Source: Bradyrhizobium sp. 4
Lineage (GTDB): Bacteria; Pseudomonadota; Alphaproteobacteria; Rhizobiales; Xanthobacteraceae
Assembly (NCBI RefSeq): GCF_023100905.1
Contig: NZ_CP064686.1
Span: 5,456,001-5,520,000, forward strand
DNA length: 64,000 nucleotides
Reading direction: 5' to 3'
A program made the position numbers and the translations under genes. Numbering within the stretch: the stretch's first letter is position 1; every line of letters begins with the position of its first letter. The notes beneath the pieces are model-generated. The model saw only the letters and a program-made list of their open reading frames with translations. It did no database searches and was not told where the DNA came from. This document shows, piece after piece, positions 1 to 7,782 of this stretch.

Positions 1-28
1 CCTGTCCTACCTCAAGACCCTGGAATAG
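1..28 (+). CDS. 3' end of an unidentified gene (partial)
   Basis: Only the last eight codons (LSYLKTLE) and a TAG stop at 26-28 are visible; the gene enters from the left edge. A YLKTL-like ending is common in small c-type cytochromes, but eight residues are too few to name the product. It converges on the reverse-strand Mce-domain gene that ends at 35. Confidence 0.3.
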
Positions 29-34
29 CCGCCC

Positions 35-1138
35 TCACACCGCCTGCACGGTCCAGCCGATCAGCTCCTTCGCGATGCGCGTGAAGGCCGTATCGAACGC
101 TGCGACCGCCGCGGCCGGTTCGACCTTGTCGAGCTTTTCGCTGGTCTCGATGAGACGCGAGGCGACCACCTTGCCGTTCTTGTCGACGATCCGGGCCGAC
201 AGGCCGATCTCGACCCGTGTCTCTCCCTCGGTGGCAATGCGGAAGCGCCTGATGTCGATCAGCAGCTGATAGTCCGCCTGCCCGAGATCGGCCGTGCGCA
301 ACGGCGCATGGGCGATGTCGTAGTTCTCGAAACTGTCGATCAGCCGCGCCTGCACCAGCTTGGGAATGCTGTCGGCCCAGAGGAAATCGGCAAAACCCGG
401 ATTGTCGCCGCCAGGCGCAAACAGCATGCGCTGGGTCTGGAGCATGGCGACCGCTGTCGGCTCGGGGATGGCCAGTGACGCCGCGAGCGTCTTGCCGGCC
501 GGACCGAGGTTCTGCGGCGTGCGCAGGTCATAGGTGACTTTCTGCGCCGGCGTTCCGCCGCCGGTCATCTTCTCCAGGCCCGCCAAAATGCCGTCGATCT
601 TGCCGGTGTTGCGCGCAAGCCCGTCCGAGAAGGTCTTGAGATTGGCGATGGTGTCCTTCAGCGGGCCCGAATTGTCCTCCAGCACGGTATCGACCCGCCG
701 CAGTGCATCCCGTGCGGCCTGCGTCATGCTCTGGCCCGCACCCGCCTCGGCAATCAGGGTCGGGGGCTCGCCGGATTTGGCGACGATGATGCCTCCCTCA
801 AGCGTCACCACCGGCACGCCGGTCAGCCCTTGGAAATCGAGCCCGACCCTGCTGTCGGCGCGCACAGGCGTGGTTGAAGCAACCGATATCGTCGCATTGA
901 CGAAGCGTGGATTGTCCGGCGCAAGCCCGAGCTGGGTGACCTCGCCGACGCGGATGCCGTTGAACAGCACACCGGCGCCGACCAGAAGACCGGGCACCGG
1001 GCCCTGGAATTGCACGTGATAGCTGGTGCGCGGCCCGATGCCGCCGGTGTTGTTCAGCCAATAGACGAAGCCGAACACCGCGAGAATCGCCGCCAGGACG
1101 AAACTGCCGATCAGCACGTAGGGAGCGCGGGTTTCCAT
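35..1138 (-). CDS. MlaD/Mce-domain protein with ABC-transporter auxiliary C-terminus
   Basis: This is the substrate-handling part of an Mla/Mce-type phospholipid ABC transporter. The 367-residue protein has one N-terminal membrane segment (about residues 8-28) that would anchor it in the inner membrane facing the periplasm. A Mce/MlaD domain follows (about 40-120, with the phrase GVLFNGIRVGEV). The C-terminal part (about 200-360) resembles the ABC-type transport auxiliary lipoprotein domain, which in other species is a separate lipoprotein, so this is a natural fusion. It is the last gene of a three-gene reverse operon, 3 nt after the ATPase gene. The operon start carries a FixK/FNR-like box, suggesting induction at low oxygen. 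Confidence 0.85.
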   Translation of the reverse strand: METRAPYVLIGSFVLAAILAVFGFVYWLNNTGGIGPRTSYHVQFQGPVPGLLVGAGVLFNGIRVGEVTQLGLAPDNPRFVNATISVASTTPVRADSRVGLDFQGLTGVPVVTLEGGIIVAKSGEPPTLIAEAGAGQSMTQAARDALRRVDTVLEDNSGPLKDTIANLKTFSDGLARNTGKIDGILAGLEKMTGGGTPAQKVTYDLRTPQNLGPAGKTLAASLAIPEPTAVAMLQTQRMLFAPGGDNPGFADFLWADSIPKLVQARLIDSFENYDIAHAPLRTADLGQADYQLLIDIRRFRIATEGETRVEIGLSARIVDKNGKVVASRLIETSEKLDKVEPAAAVAAFDTAFTRIAKELIGWTVQAV

Positions 1139-1141
1139 GTC

Positions 1142-1915
1142 TCATCTCATCTCGTGTTGCAGCATCTGCGAGCGTTTGCCGTGGAAATAGGCCCGCACCC
1201 AGGGATGCTCGGATTGCAGCAGTTCGCGCATCGGACCGATCGCCACGATCTTGCCGTCGGCGAGAGCGGCGACGCGATCACAGACCGTGGTGAGGCTCGC
1301 CAGATCATGGGTGACCATGAACACGGTGAGGCCGAGGGTCTTTTGCAGGGTCCCGATCAGCGCGTCGAAATCGCCCGCCGCGATCGGATCGAGACCTGAT
1401 GTCGGCTCATCCAGGAACAGGATCGGCGGATCAAGTGCGAGCGCGCGCGCCAGCGCCACGCGCTTGGTCATGCCGCCGGACAGCTCCGCCGGATATTTAT
1501 CGGCGTCCTGCGCCCGCAGCCCGACCATTTCGAGCTTGGCGATCGCGATCTCGTCCATCAGCTCCTGCGACAGGACGAGATTTTCACGGAGCGGAAACTG
1601 GATGTTCTGCCGGACCGTCAGCGAGGAGAACAGCGCGCCCTGCTGGAACAGGATGCCCCATGTCGTGGCGGCGCCTTCGGTACGGCCGCCGATCGGCCGT
1701 CCCGTAACCTCGATGGTCCCGCCTTGGCGCGGGATGAGGCCGATGATGGTTCGCATCAACACCGACTTGCCACCACCGGACGCCCCCACGAGCCCGAGTA
1801 TCTCACCCCGGCGCACGTCGAGGGACAGATGATCGAGCACGGTCTGCCGGCCGAAGCCGACCACGAGGTCGCGGACGCGGATCGCGAACTGCTCTTGCGA
1901 TTCGCCCATGATCAC
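1142..1915 (-). CDS. Mla-type ABC transporter ATP-binding protein
   Basis: Cytoplasmic ATPase that would power the Mla-type lipid transporter encoded on either side. Its 257 residues carry a Walker A (GASGGGKS, about residue 43), the ABC signature LSGGM with the M in place of Q that is typical of MlaF, Walker B with DEPTSGLDP, and the switch histidine in VTHD. The GTG/ATG region overlaps the end of the permease gene by 4 nt, so the two are translationally coupled. The family is closest to MlaF/MkL retrograde phospholipid transport ATPases; the direction of transport cannot be read from sequence. Confidence 0.88.
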   Translation of the reverse strand: MIMGESQEQFAIRVRDLVVGFGRQTVLDHLSLDVRRGEILGLVGASGGGKSVLMRTIIGLIPRQGGTIEVTGRPIGGRTEGAATTWGILFQQGALFSSLTVRQNIQFPLRENLVLSQELMDEIAIAKLEMVGLRAQDADKYPAELSGGMTKRVALARALALDPPILFLDEPTSGLDPIAAGDFDALIGTLQKTLGLTVFMVTHDLASLTTVCDRVAALADGKIVAIGPMRELLQSEHPWVRAYFHGKRSQMLQHEMR

Positions 1916-3048
1916 ATTCCGATCGAGGCGAAGAAGATCGCGAACAGGCCGTCGAGCACGATCACCAGGAAGATCGACTTGACCACCGACGTCGTGGTCT
2001 GTCGTCCCAGCGACTCGGCGCTGCCCTTCACGCGCAAGCCCTCGCTGCAGGCGACTACTCCGATCACCAGCGCCATGAACGGCGCCTTCAGGATGCCCAC
2101 CTCGAAATGGGTGACCGAGATCGCTTCGTGCAGCCGCGCGATGTAGATCGCCGGCGCCATGCCGCCATAGAACTGCGCGACCAGGCCGCCGCCATAGAGT
2201 GCGGCGATCGATCCGATGAAAGCAAGGATCGGCAGCGCAATCACCAGGGCCGCAACCCGCGGCAGGATCAGGACGTGGACGGGATCGAGGCCCATGGTCG
2301 ACAGCGCGTCGACCTCCTCGCGCATCTTCATCGAGCCGAGCTCGGCGGTGTAGGCGCTTCCCGAGCGGCCAGCGACCATGATGGCGACGATCAGCACGCC
2401 GAGCTCGCGCAGCACCAAAATGCCGACCATGTCGACGGTGTAGGACTCCGCGCCGAACCTGCGGAAATGGAAAAAGCCCTGCTGGGCGATGATGGCGCCG
2501 ATCAGGAAGGTGATCAGCACGACGATGGGGATGGCCTGCCAGCCGATGCGGTAGAGCTGATAGATCAGCGATGTCAGTCGCAGCGAGCGCGGCCGGCGCA
2601 GCACGCCGATCAGGGCCATGAACAGCGCGCCCAGCATTTGAAGAAAGATCGTGATGTCTTCGCGCGCGCCGACCGTGGACTTGCCGAGATCGTTCAGCCT
2701 GAGCAGAACAGGGTCGGGTGCAGGCGCCGGCGGCGGGGTGTGGCGGTTGACCTGACGCACCTCGTCCATCAGGCCACTGAAATGGTCGGCGACACCGATA
2801 AACTCGGCCGACCTGCCGGATGATGAAGCCCTGCGCGACAGCTTCTCCAGGATCCAGGCGCCGAGCGTGTCGAGCGCGCTGACGCCCGACATGTCCAGGG
2901 TCACGGCTCTGGATTGATCGACATCAGCCCCGACCGACCGGGACAATGTCTCCAGCATCGACACGTTCGCAGCAATCCACGGCCCTTCCGGGCACAATTT
3001 CAGCTCTTCGCCGGAGGGCGTTGCCAGCAACAGCGGTTCGGAGTTCAC
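1912..3048 (-). CDS. MlaE-type permease with N-terminal STAS domain
   Basis: Inner-membrane permease of the Mla-type transporter and first gene of the operon. The N-terminal third (about residues 1-110) is soluble and STAS/MlaB-like, with a conserved SGVSALDTLG stretch; residues 125-378 form the MlaE permease with five to six hydrophobic segments and the GRSGSAYTAELGSMKMREEVDAL region typical of the family, here quoted only in part: GRSGSAYTAELGSM. Proteins of this STAS-MlaE fusion type replace the separate MlaB and MlaE subunits of enterics. A FixK/FNR-like box at 3119-3132 and a TAGAAT -10 element at 3092-3097 lie upstream, predicting a transcript start near 3085 and a leader of about 37 nt. 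Confidence 0.87.
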   Translation of the reverse strand: MNSEPLLLATPSGEELKLCPEGPWIAANVSMLETLSRSVGADVDQSRAVTLDMSGVSALDTLGAWILEKLSRRASSSGRSAEFIGVADHFSGLMDEVRQVNRHTPPPAPAPDPVLLRLNDLGKSTVGAREDITIFLQMLGALFMALIGVLRRPRSLRLTSLIYQLYRIGWQAIPIVVLITFLIGAIIAQQGFFHFRRFGAESYTVDMVGILVLRELGVLIVAIMVAGRSGSAYTAELGSMKMREEVDALSTMGLDPVHVLILPRVAALVIALPILAFIGSIAALYGGGLVAQFYGGMAPAIYIARLHEAISVTHFEVGILKAPFMALVIGVVACSEGLRVKGSAESLGRQTTTSVVKSIFLVIVLDGLFAIFFASIGM

Positions 3049-3118
3049 GCTTCCACCTCATCGGGACAACCGGGTCCCCATTCAGCCGGTCATTCTAGGC
3101 CAGCATGTGGCAGCCGGT

Positions 3119-3132
3119 TTGACCTGTCTCAA
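3119..3132 (-). promoter_or_regulatory. FixK/FNR-type box driving the mlaEFD-like operon
   Basis: The 14-mer TTGACCTGTCTCAA fits the rhizobial FixK/FNR pattern TTGA-N6-TCAA. Read leftward, a TAGAAT -10 element begins exactly 35 nt from the box edge (3097 down to 3092), which places the box centre near -41.5, the usual position for FNR/FixK activation. Confidence 0.72.
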
Positions 3133-3153
3133 GACCACGACGCGTCTGCCTTC

Positions 3154-3167
3154 TTGACGCAAATCAA
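3154..3167 (+). promoter_or_regulatory. FixK/FNR-type box driving the DUF883-holin operon
   Basis: The 14-mer TTGACGCAAATCAA is a perfect TTGA-N6-TCAA match. A TAGGTT -10 element lies at 3190-3195, 36 nt from the box start. This predicts a transcript start near 3202 and a 22-nt leader to the ATG at 3224. Confidence 0.75.
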
Positions 3168-3223
3168 GCCCGGTCGGGCCGGTGAGTCCTAGGTTTGTTT
3201 CCATTAACGGGGAAATCAGATCC

Positions 3224-3499
3224 ATGTTCGACAGCGACAGGATGAGCGAAGAACTGCGCACGCTGAAGCTTGACGTCACACGCTTGCTGAGCACGGCCGG
3301 CGAGGAGATGTTCGACAGTTCGAAAGACCGCGCGGAGGCGCTTGCCGATCAGATCAGGGCCGCGCTCGCCGAGCTCGGCGAGACCGTCGACGAGGAGCAG
3401 CAGCAGCTTCAGGGCCTCATTGCGGACCGCCCGATCACATCATTGGCCTCGGCCTTCGCGCTCGGCGTGGTCGTCCGCTTCATGCTGCGGAGGCACTAG
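3224..3499 (+). CDS. DUF883/ElaB-YqjD-like small membrane-associated protein
   Basis: A 91-residue protein made of a long amphipathic helix (about residues 5-70, rich in E, R, L and A) followed by a short hydrophobic C-terminal anchor (SLASAFALGVVVRFML). This layout is that of the DUF883 (ElaB/YqjD) family, inner-membrane proteins that bind ribosomes in enterics under stationary-phase conditions. I chose the ATG at 3224 because it follows a GGGG-A ribosome site; an upstream GTG at 3182 is in frame but sits inside the predicted promoter. The gene is followed directly by a holin-like gene. Confidence 0.7.
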   Translation: MFDSDRMSEELRTLKLDVTRLLSTAGEEMFDSSKDRAEALADQIRAALAELGETVDEEQQQLQGLIADRPITSLASAFALGVVVRFMLRRH

Positions 3500-3988
3500 G
3501 TGAACACCGAAAATGTCGTCAAACATCTGCGTGTGCTCTGGCGTACCGACAGGATCATCGCGGACATCAGGCTGCGCCACCTGCTGATCGGCCTAGGCCT
3601 GCGCGCCTTTGCGGCGCTGATCGCCGCGTTCGGGCTCCTGATGCTGGAGCTGTCCGCCTATTTCGCACTGGTGCAGATCTGGAGTGCCATTGGCGCGGCG
3701 GCCATCCTCGGCGCCGTCAATTTTGCCATCGCCGCAATTCTCTTTGTGATTGCCGGCCGGCCTCCTGCAGGCCGCGACATCGAACTCGCCAACGAGATTC
3801 ACGGCGCATCCATCGAAGCACTTCAGCTCGAGGCACGCACATTCCAGGCCCAGGTGTCGGCGGCCGTGCACCATCCGCTCGGCACGATCGTGCCCGTGCT
3901 GGTGCCGCTGATTGCGGTTCTGGTCAAGACTTTGCGGAGACCGGCCAAGGACTCCGCCGCGGCAAATCCGGCCGAAGCGCGCTCATAG
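3500..3988 (+). CDS. Phage_holin_3_6-like (DUF1469) membrane protein
   Basis: The GTG start touches the stop of the preceding DUF883-like gene, so the two are one operon. The 162-residue product has two strong hydrophobic segments (about residues 33-55 and 63-85) and a weaker one near 130-150. This resembles the Phage_holin_3_6/YqjE family, which in enterics is also found beside YqjD. Despite the family name there is no phage context here. The pairing, together with the low-oxygen promoter, suggests a membrane-stress role. The product name is by resemblance of layout rather than by detailed similarity. Confidence 0.65.
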   Translation: MNTENVVKHLRVLWRTDRIIADIRLRHLLIGLGLRAFAALIAAFGLLMLELSAYFALVQIWSAIGAAAILGAVNFAIAAILFVIAGRPPAGRDIELANEIHGASIEALQLEARTFQAQVSAAVHHPLGTIVPVLVPLIAVLVKTLRRPAKDSAAANPAEARS

Positions 3989-3995
3989 CAGGCGC

Positions 3996-6689
3996 TCAAA
4001 GTTTCAGCCTGACGTCGCAAATATCCGGCTCGGTCGGATCCGGCTTCACCTCGAAGCCGAGCTGCCGGCACATTTCGAGCATCGTGGTGTTCTCCCTGAG
4101 AACATCACCGGAGATCGCTTTGAGCCCCTCCGATCTCGCGTAGTCGATGATCAGCTGCATCAGGGCCCATCCCAGCCCCTTGCCCTTGAGATCGGACCGC
4201 AGCAGGATCGCATATTCACCGCTCTCGTAGATCGAGTCCGAATGGAGTCGGACCACGCCGACCATCTCGCCGGTCGCCTCGTCGAACGCGATAAAGGCCA
4301 TCGCGCGGGCGTAGTCGAGCTGGGTCAGGCGCGCGATGAACTCGTGTGTGAACTCCTTCATCGGCGCGAAGAAACGCAGGCGAAGGTCGTGCGCCGTGAC
4401 ATGACGCAGAAATGCGTGGATGGTCGGCTCGTCCTCCGGACGCAGCGGCCGTGCGAAGATCCGCCAGCCCTCTTTGAGCTTGAGGCGGCGCTCCCATTGC
4501 GACGGATAGGCCCGAACGGCGAAATTGGCGGCGCCGGAGCCGGCAAACTTCCGTTGCGGTGGCCCGACCGCGACGCGAGCGTCGACCGCGGTCACGCCGG
4601 TTTCGTCCGCCAGCAGCGGATTGATGTCGAATTCACGGATCCCGGGAATGTCGGCGGCCATCTGCGCCAGCTTGACCAGGACCATGGCGACCGCGTCGGG
4701 CTTCACCGCCGGCACGTCCCGGTAAGCGCGAAGCAGCCGTGACACGCGCGTGCGGTCGATCAGGTCGCGGGCCAGCTGCAGATCGAGCGGCGGCAACGCA
4801 AGCGCCTTGTCGTTGATGATCTCGACCGCGGTCCCGCCGCGGCCGAACACGACGACGGTGCCGAAGGTCGGATCGTCGGCGAGGCCCAAGATCAACTCGC
4901 GCGCCTTCGCCTTCACGACCATCGCCTGCACGATGACGCCCTCAATGCGGGCTTGCGGACGCAGCTTGCTTGCCCGGGCGAGAATGTCGATGGCGGCGGC
5001 GCGCACCGCCTCGATCGTCGTCAGATTGAGCACGACGCCGCCGACATCGGATTTGTGGACGATGTCGCGCGACATGATCTTCAGCACGACCGTGGCGCCT
5101 TGCGCAAGGATGTCTTTCGCGTAGGCCACCGCCTGCTCGACATCGGCCGCGGCGTATGTGGGCACCAGCGCGATATCGTACGCTTCGAGCAGGTGCTTGA
5201 TCTCGACGGGCTCGAGCCATTGGCGGCCGTCTGCGATGGCAGCAGCTACGATCTGCTTCGCAGCCCGTGCGTCCGGCACGAAAGTCTCGGGCATCGCCGG
5301 TGGAACCTGGCTCAGCTCCTCCACGACTTCGCGGTGCCTCACGAGGTACATGAAGCCGCGCACGGCGTCATCCTCGGTGGGATAGTTCGGGATGCCCGCG
5401 CCGGACAGTGTTTCGATGATGTTCTGGTCTGCTCCGATCCACGAGGCGAGCACGGGCTTGGCCCAACCGCGGTGCTTCTCGCGATATGCCTTGACCCGTT
5501 CGGTCACCATCGTTGCGATATCGGCAGCCGAGGCGATCGCGGTCTGCACGTTGAGAACGAGGACCGCATCGTTGTCGGGATCGGCGAGCAACACCTCGAG
5601 CGCCGCCGCATAGCGCGACGCATCGGCGTCGCCCACGATGTCGACGGGATTTGCGCCGGACCAGGTCGGCGGCAGCGCGTCATCGAGTTTCTTGCGGGCG
5701 TCGGCCGAGATGGTCGCCGGAATGCCGCCGAGCTCGACCAATCGGTCAATGGCGAGGACGCCGATGCCGCCGCCATTGGTCAAGATGGCGAGGCGCTTTC
5801 CCGCCGGCGACTCGACGCGGCCGAGCGTCTCGGCGCAATCGAACAGCTCGCGCAGATCGGAGACCCGCAGGACGCCCGCGCGCCGGAACGCCGCGTCATA
5901 GACGGCGTCGGCGCCGGCGAGTGCACCGGTATGGGTGGCGGCCGCCTTCGCGCCCTGCGCCATTCGGCCGGACTTCACCACCACGACCGGCTTCACACGC
6001 GCCGCGGCCCGCGCGGCCGACATGAACTTGCGCGCGTCCTTGATGGCTTCGATGTAGAGCAGAATCGCGCGGGTCTTGTGATCCATCGCGAAATGGTCGA
6101 GCAGATCGGCAACATCGACGTCGATTTGATCGCCGATCGAGACGATGCCGGAGAAGCCGACGCCGCGCTGCGCGGCCCAATCGACCATACCGGCCGCGAT
6201 CGCGCCTGATTGCGAGATCAGCGCGAGATTCCCCGGCCCCGGCATGTGCGCGGCAAAACTGGCATTGAGGCTCACGCCGGGCATCATGATGCCCAGGCAG
6301 TTCGGCCCGATCAGCCGCATGCCGTATTTGCGGGCCGCAGCGATGGCGGCTTCCTGCAGGGACCCCGGTCCGTGACCGAGCCCGGCCGAGACGATCAGGG
6401 CGCCCGCCGAGCCGCGTCGCGCAGCTTGATCGACGATGCCGGGAACCGCGCGCGCCGGCGCGGTGATGATCACGAGCTCGGGTACGAACGGCAATTTGTC
6501 GAGGCTGTCCACGGCCGCGACGCCGCCGATCTCGGCATGGCGCGGATTGACGAGGCCGAACTGTCCCGAGAATCCAGCCTTCTGAATGTTCTCCAGAACG
6601 GCGCGTCCAACGGACACCGGGCGGGCGCTCGCACCGACGAGCGCGACCGAACGCGGCGACAGCAGGTTCTTCAGACGATAGGTTGACAT
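3996..6689 (-). CDS. Pat-type protein lysine acetyltransferase (ADP-forming acyl-CoA synthetase fused to GNAT)
   Basis: A large two-part protein of 897 residues. The first ~700 residues form an NDP-forming acyl-CoA synthetase: CoA-binding Rossmann domain (SVALVGASARP near residue 15), a ligase CoA domain with GPNCLGI near 125, and an ATP-grasp domain (about 490-700). The last ~165 residues (about 730-895) are a GNAT acetyltransferase with the acetyl-CoA loop region LKGKGLGWALM. This is the architecture of Salmonella and Rhodopseudomonas Pat, which acetylates and switches off AMP-forming acyl-CoA synthetases. I chose the ATG at 6689 (MSTYRLKNLL) because the family begins there; an upstream extension is possible. 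It lies 70 nt after the USP gene and probably shares its low-oxygen promoter. Confidence 0.85.
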   Translation of the reverse strand: MSTYRLKNLLSPRSVALVGASARPVSVGRAVLENIQKAGFSGQFGLVNPRHAEIGGVAAVDSLDKLPFVPELVIITAPARAVPGIVDQAARRGSAGALIVSAGLGHGPGSLQEAAIAAARKYGMRLIGPNCLGIMMPGVSLNASFAAHMPGPGNLALISQSGAIAAGMVDWAAQRGVGFSGIVSIGDQIDVDVADLLDHFAMDHKTRAILLYIEAIKDARKFMSAARAAARVKPVVVVKSGRMAQGAKAAATHTGALAGADAVYDAAFRRAGVLRVSDLRELFDCAETLGRVESPAGKRLAILTNGGGIGVLAIDRLVELGGIPATISADARKKLDDALPPTWSGANPVDIVGDADASRYAAALEVLLADPDNDAVLVLNVQTAIASAADIATMVTERVKAYREKHRGWAKPVLASWIGADQNIIETLSGAGIPNYPTEDDAVRGFMYLVRHREVVEELSQVPPAMPETFVPDARAAKQIVAAAIADGRQWLEPVEIKHLLEAYDIALVPTYAAADVEQAVAYAKDILAQGATVVLKIMSRDIVHKSDVGGVVLNLTTIEAVRAAAIDILARASKLRPQARIEGVIVQAMVVKAKARELILGLADDPTFGTVVVFGRGGTAVEIINDKALALPPLDLQLARDLIDRTRVSRLLRAYRDVPAVKPDAVAMVLVKLAQMAADIPGIREFDINPLLADETGVTAVDARVAVGPPQRKFAGSGAANFAVRAYPSQWERRLKLKEGWRIFARPLRPEDEPTIHAFLRHVTAHDLRLRFFAPMKEFTHEFIARLTQLDYARAMAFIAFDEATGEMVGVVRLHSDSIYESGEYAILLRSDLKGKGLGWALMQLIIDYARSEGLKAISGDVLRENTTMLEMCRQLGFEVKPDPTEPDICDVRLKL

Positions 6690-6759
6690 GAAAGCAAATG
6701 CGCCCGGTCGGTGGCGGTTCCGATGGTTGACGATCAAGCCCGATAAACTGGCGACCCGC

Positions 6760-7590
6760 CTAGTACGAGAGCATAACCCAGCACGGTGGCTCGCCAATGA
6801 CGGTCTTTGTCACACCGCCCCAAACGATCTCGTTCAGGCGCGAATGATGGTAGGCGCCCATCACGATTGCATCGATGGCATGGGAATTCGCCCAGCTTCC
6901 GAGCACCTTGCCAATCGAGCTGCCGTTGCCCGTCGCGGTTTCGAACGAGGCGTAGACCCCATGTTCCCTCAAATGATCGACCAGAGCCGTCCCGGATTGC
7001 ACGATCGCGTCTGACTTGTCGTCCGCCACGGTCACGACGCGGACCAGGGCTGCTGCCTGAAGGATAGGCAGCGCGTCGCCGACGGCACGCGCCGCACGCG
7101 CGGAGTGATCCCAGGCGATCATGACGTTCTCGAATTCCGGTCGCAGTTCGTCCACATGCTGCTCCGGGCAAAGCAGCACTGGCCGCCCGGATTCGAACAG
7201 GAGCGTCTCGATGATGTGCTCGGTTCGGCTGTCGTGCTGCTTCACGGGGAGCAGCGTGAGATCGCTGAAGCGTCCGTGCTCGGCCAGGACTGAGGCGATC
7301 TGGTCTGCCGGCACCTTGGCCGACCGGCTTTGAGCGCGGATGCCGGTGCGGGAGGTTGCGCGGGTGAACGCATCCAGGAGATGCTGACTGTCGCCCGCCC
7401 CAAGCGAGCCGTTTGCCTCGGCCGCATCGGGGAGCATCACCTTCGGCCGCACGAAGACATCCTCCTCGAGTGCAAGCGCGGTGATCCTGGCGCCGAGGTC
7501 GGCGGCAACGGCCACGCATTTCTCGATCGCAGCAAGGGCCGGGCCGCGTGGCTGGCCTACGAGCGGCAGAAAGACGTCCTTGATCGGCAT
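6760..7590 (-). CDS. Tandem-domain universal stress protein
   Basis: A 276-residue cytoplasmic protein with two USP folds, roughly residues 1-140 and 145-276. The C-terminal half keeps the DAIVMGAYHHS region where the ATP loop normally lies, but the full G-x2-G-x9-GS/T motif is degenerate, so nucleotide binding is uncertain. The start has a GGAG-type site (AGGAGAATCCCG). Upstream lie a FixK/FNR-like box at 7638-7651 and a TATTCT -10 at 7611-7616, which predict a transcript starting near 7604. The Pat-type acetyltransferase gene follows on the same strand. USPs are typical members of anaerobic or hypoxic regulons. Confidence 0.85.
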   Translation of the reverse strand: MPIKDVFLPLVGQPRGPALAAIEKCVAVAADLGARITALALEEDVFVRPKVMLPDAAEANGSLGAGDSQHLLDAFTRATSRTGIRAQSRSAKVPADQIASVLAEHGRFSDLTLLPVKQHDSRTEHIIETLLFESGRPVLLCPEQHVDELRPEFENVMIAWDHSARAARAVGDALPILQAAALVRVVTVADDKSDAIVQSGTALVDHLREHGVYASFETATGNGSSIGKVLGSWANSHAIDAIVMGAYHHSRLNEIVWGGVTKTVIGEPPCWVMLSY

Positions 7591-7637
7591 CGGGATTCTC
7601 CTCAGGCGTCAGAATAGGCTGGCTTTGGTCGGGACGC

Positions 7638-7651
7638 TTGATCCTCGTCAA
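7638..7651 (-). promoter_or_regulatory. FixK/FNR-type box driving usp-pat
   Basis: TTGATCCTCGTCAA is a perfect TTGA-N6-TCAA palindrome. A TATTCT -10 element begins 35 nt to the left of the box's right edge (7616-7611). The predicted transcript start is near 7604, just upstream of the USP ATG at 7590. Confidence 0.78.
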
Positions 7652-7686
7652 GCCGGGAACTTCGACCGGCCGGAAGGAGACAGGCG

Positions 7687-7700
7687 TTGACCGAAGTCAA
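7687..7700 (+). promoter_or_regulatory. FixK/FNR-type box driving the APH/AAA-CHAD operon
   Basis: TTGACCGAAGTCAA is a perfect TTGA-N6-TCAA match. A TATGGA -10 element lies at 7722-7727, 35 nt from the box start, predicting transcription from near 7734. The in-frame TTG at 7687 and ATG at 7723 are therefore probably promoter bases and not start codons. Confidence 0.78.
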
Positions 7701-7782
7701 GGACTGGCCGCGATCTGCTTCTATGGATTACCCTGATCGCGGGGCGAGCCGCCTTCCGACGCATCTGGACGTACCAGCTGGA

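Noticed and set aside
6727..6737. TTGACGATCAA palindrome upstream of the Pat gene
   Set aside because: The half-sites are separated by 3 nt, not 6, so it does not fit the FixK/FNR pattern; the Pat gene is better explained by read-through from the USP promoter.
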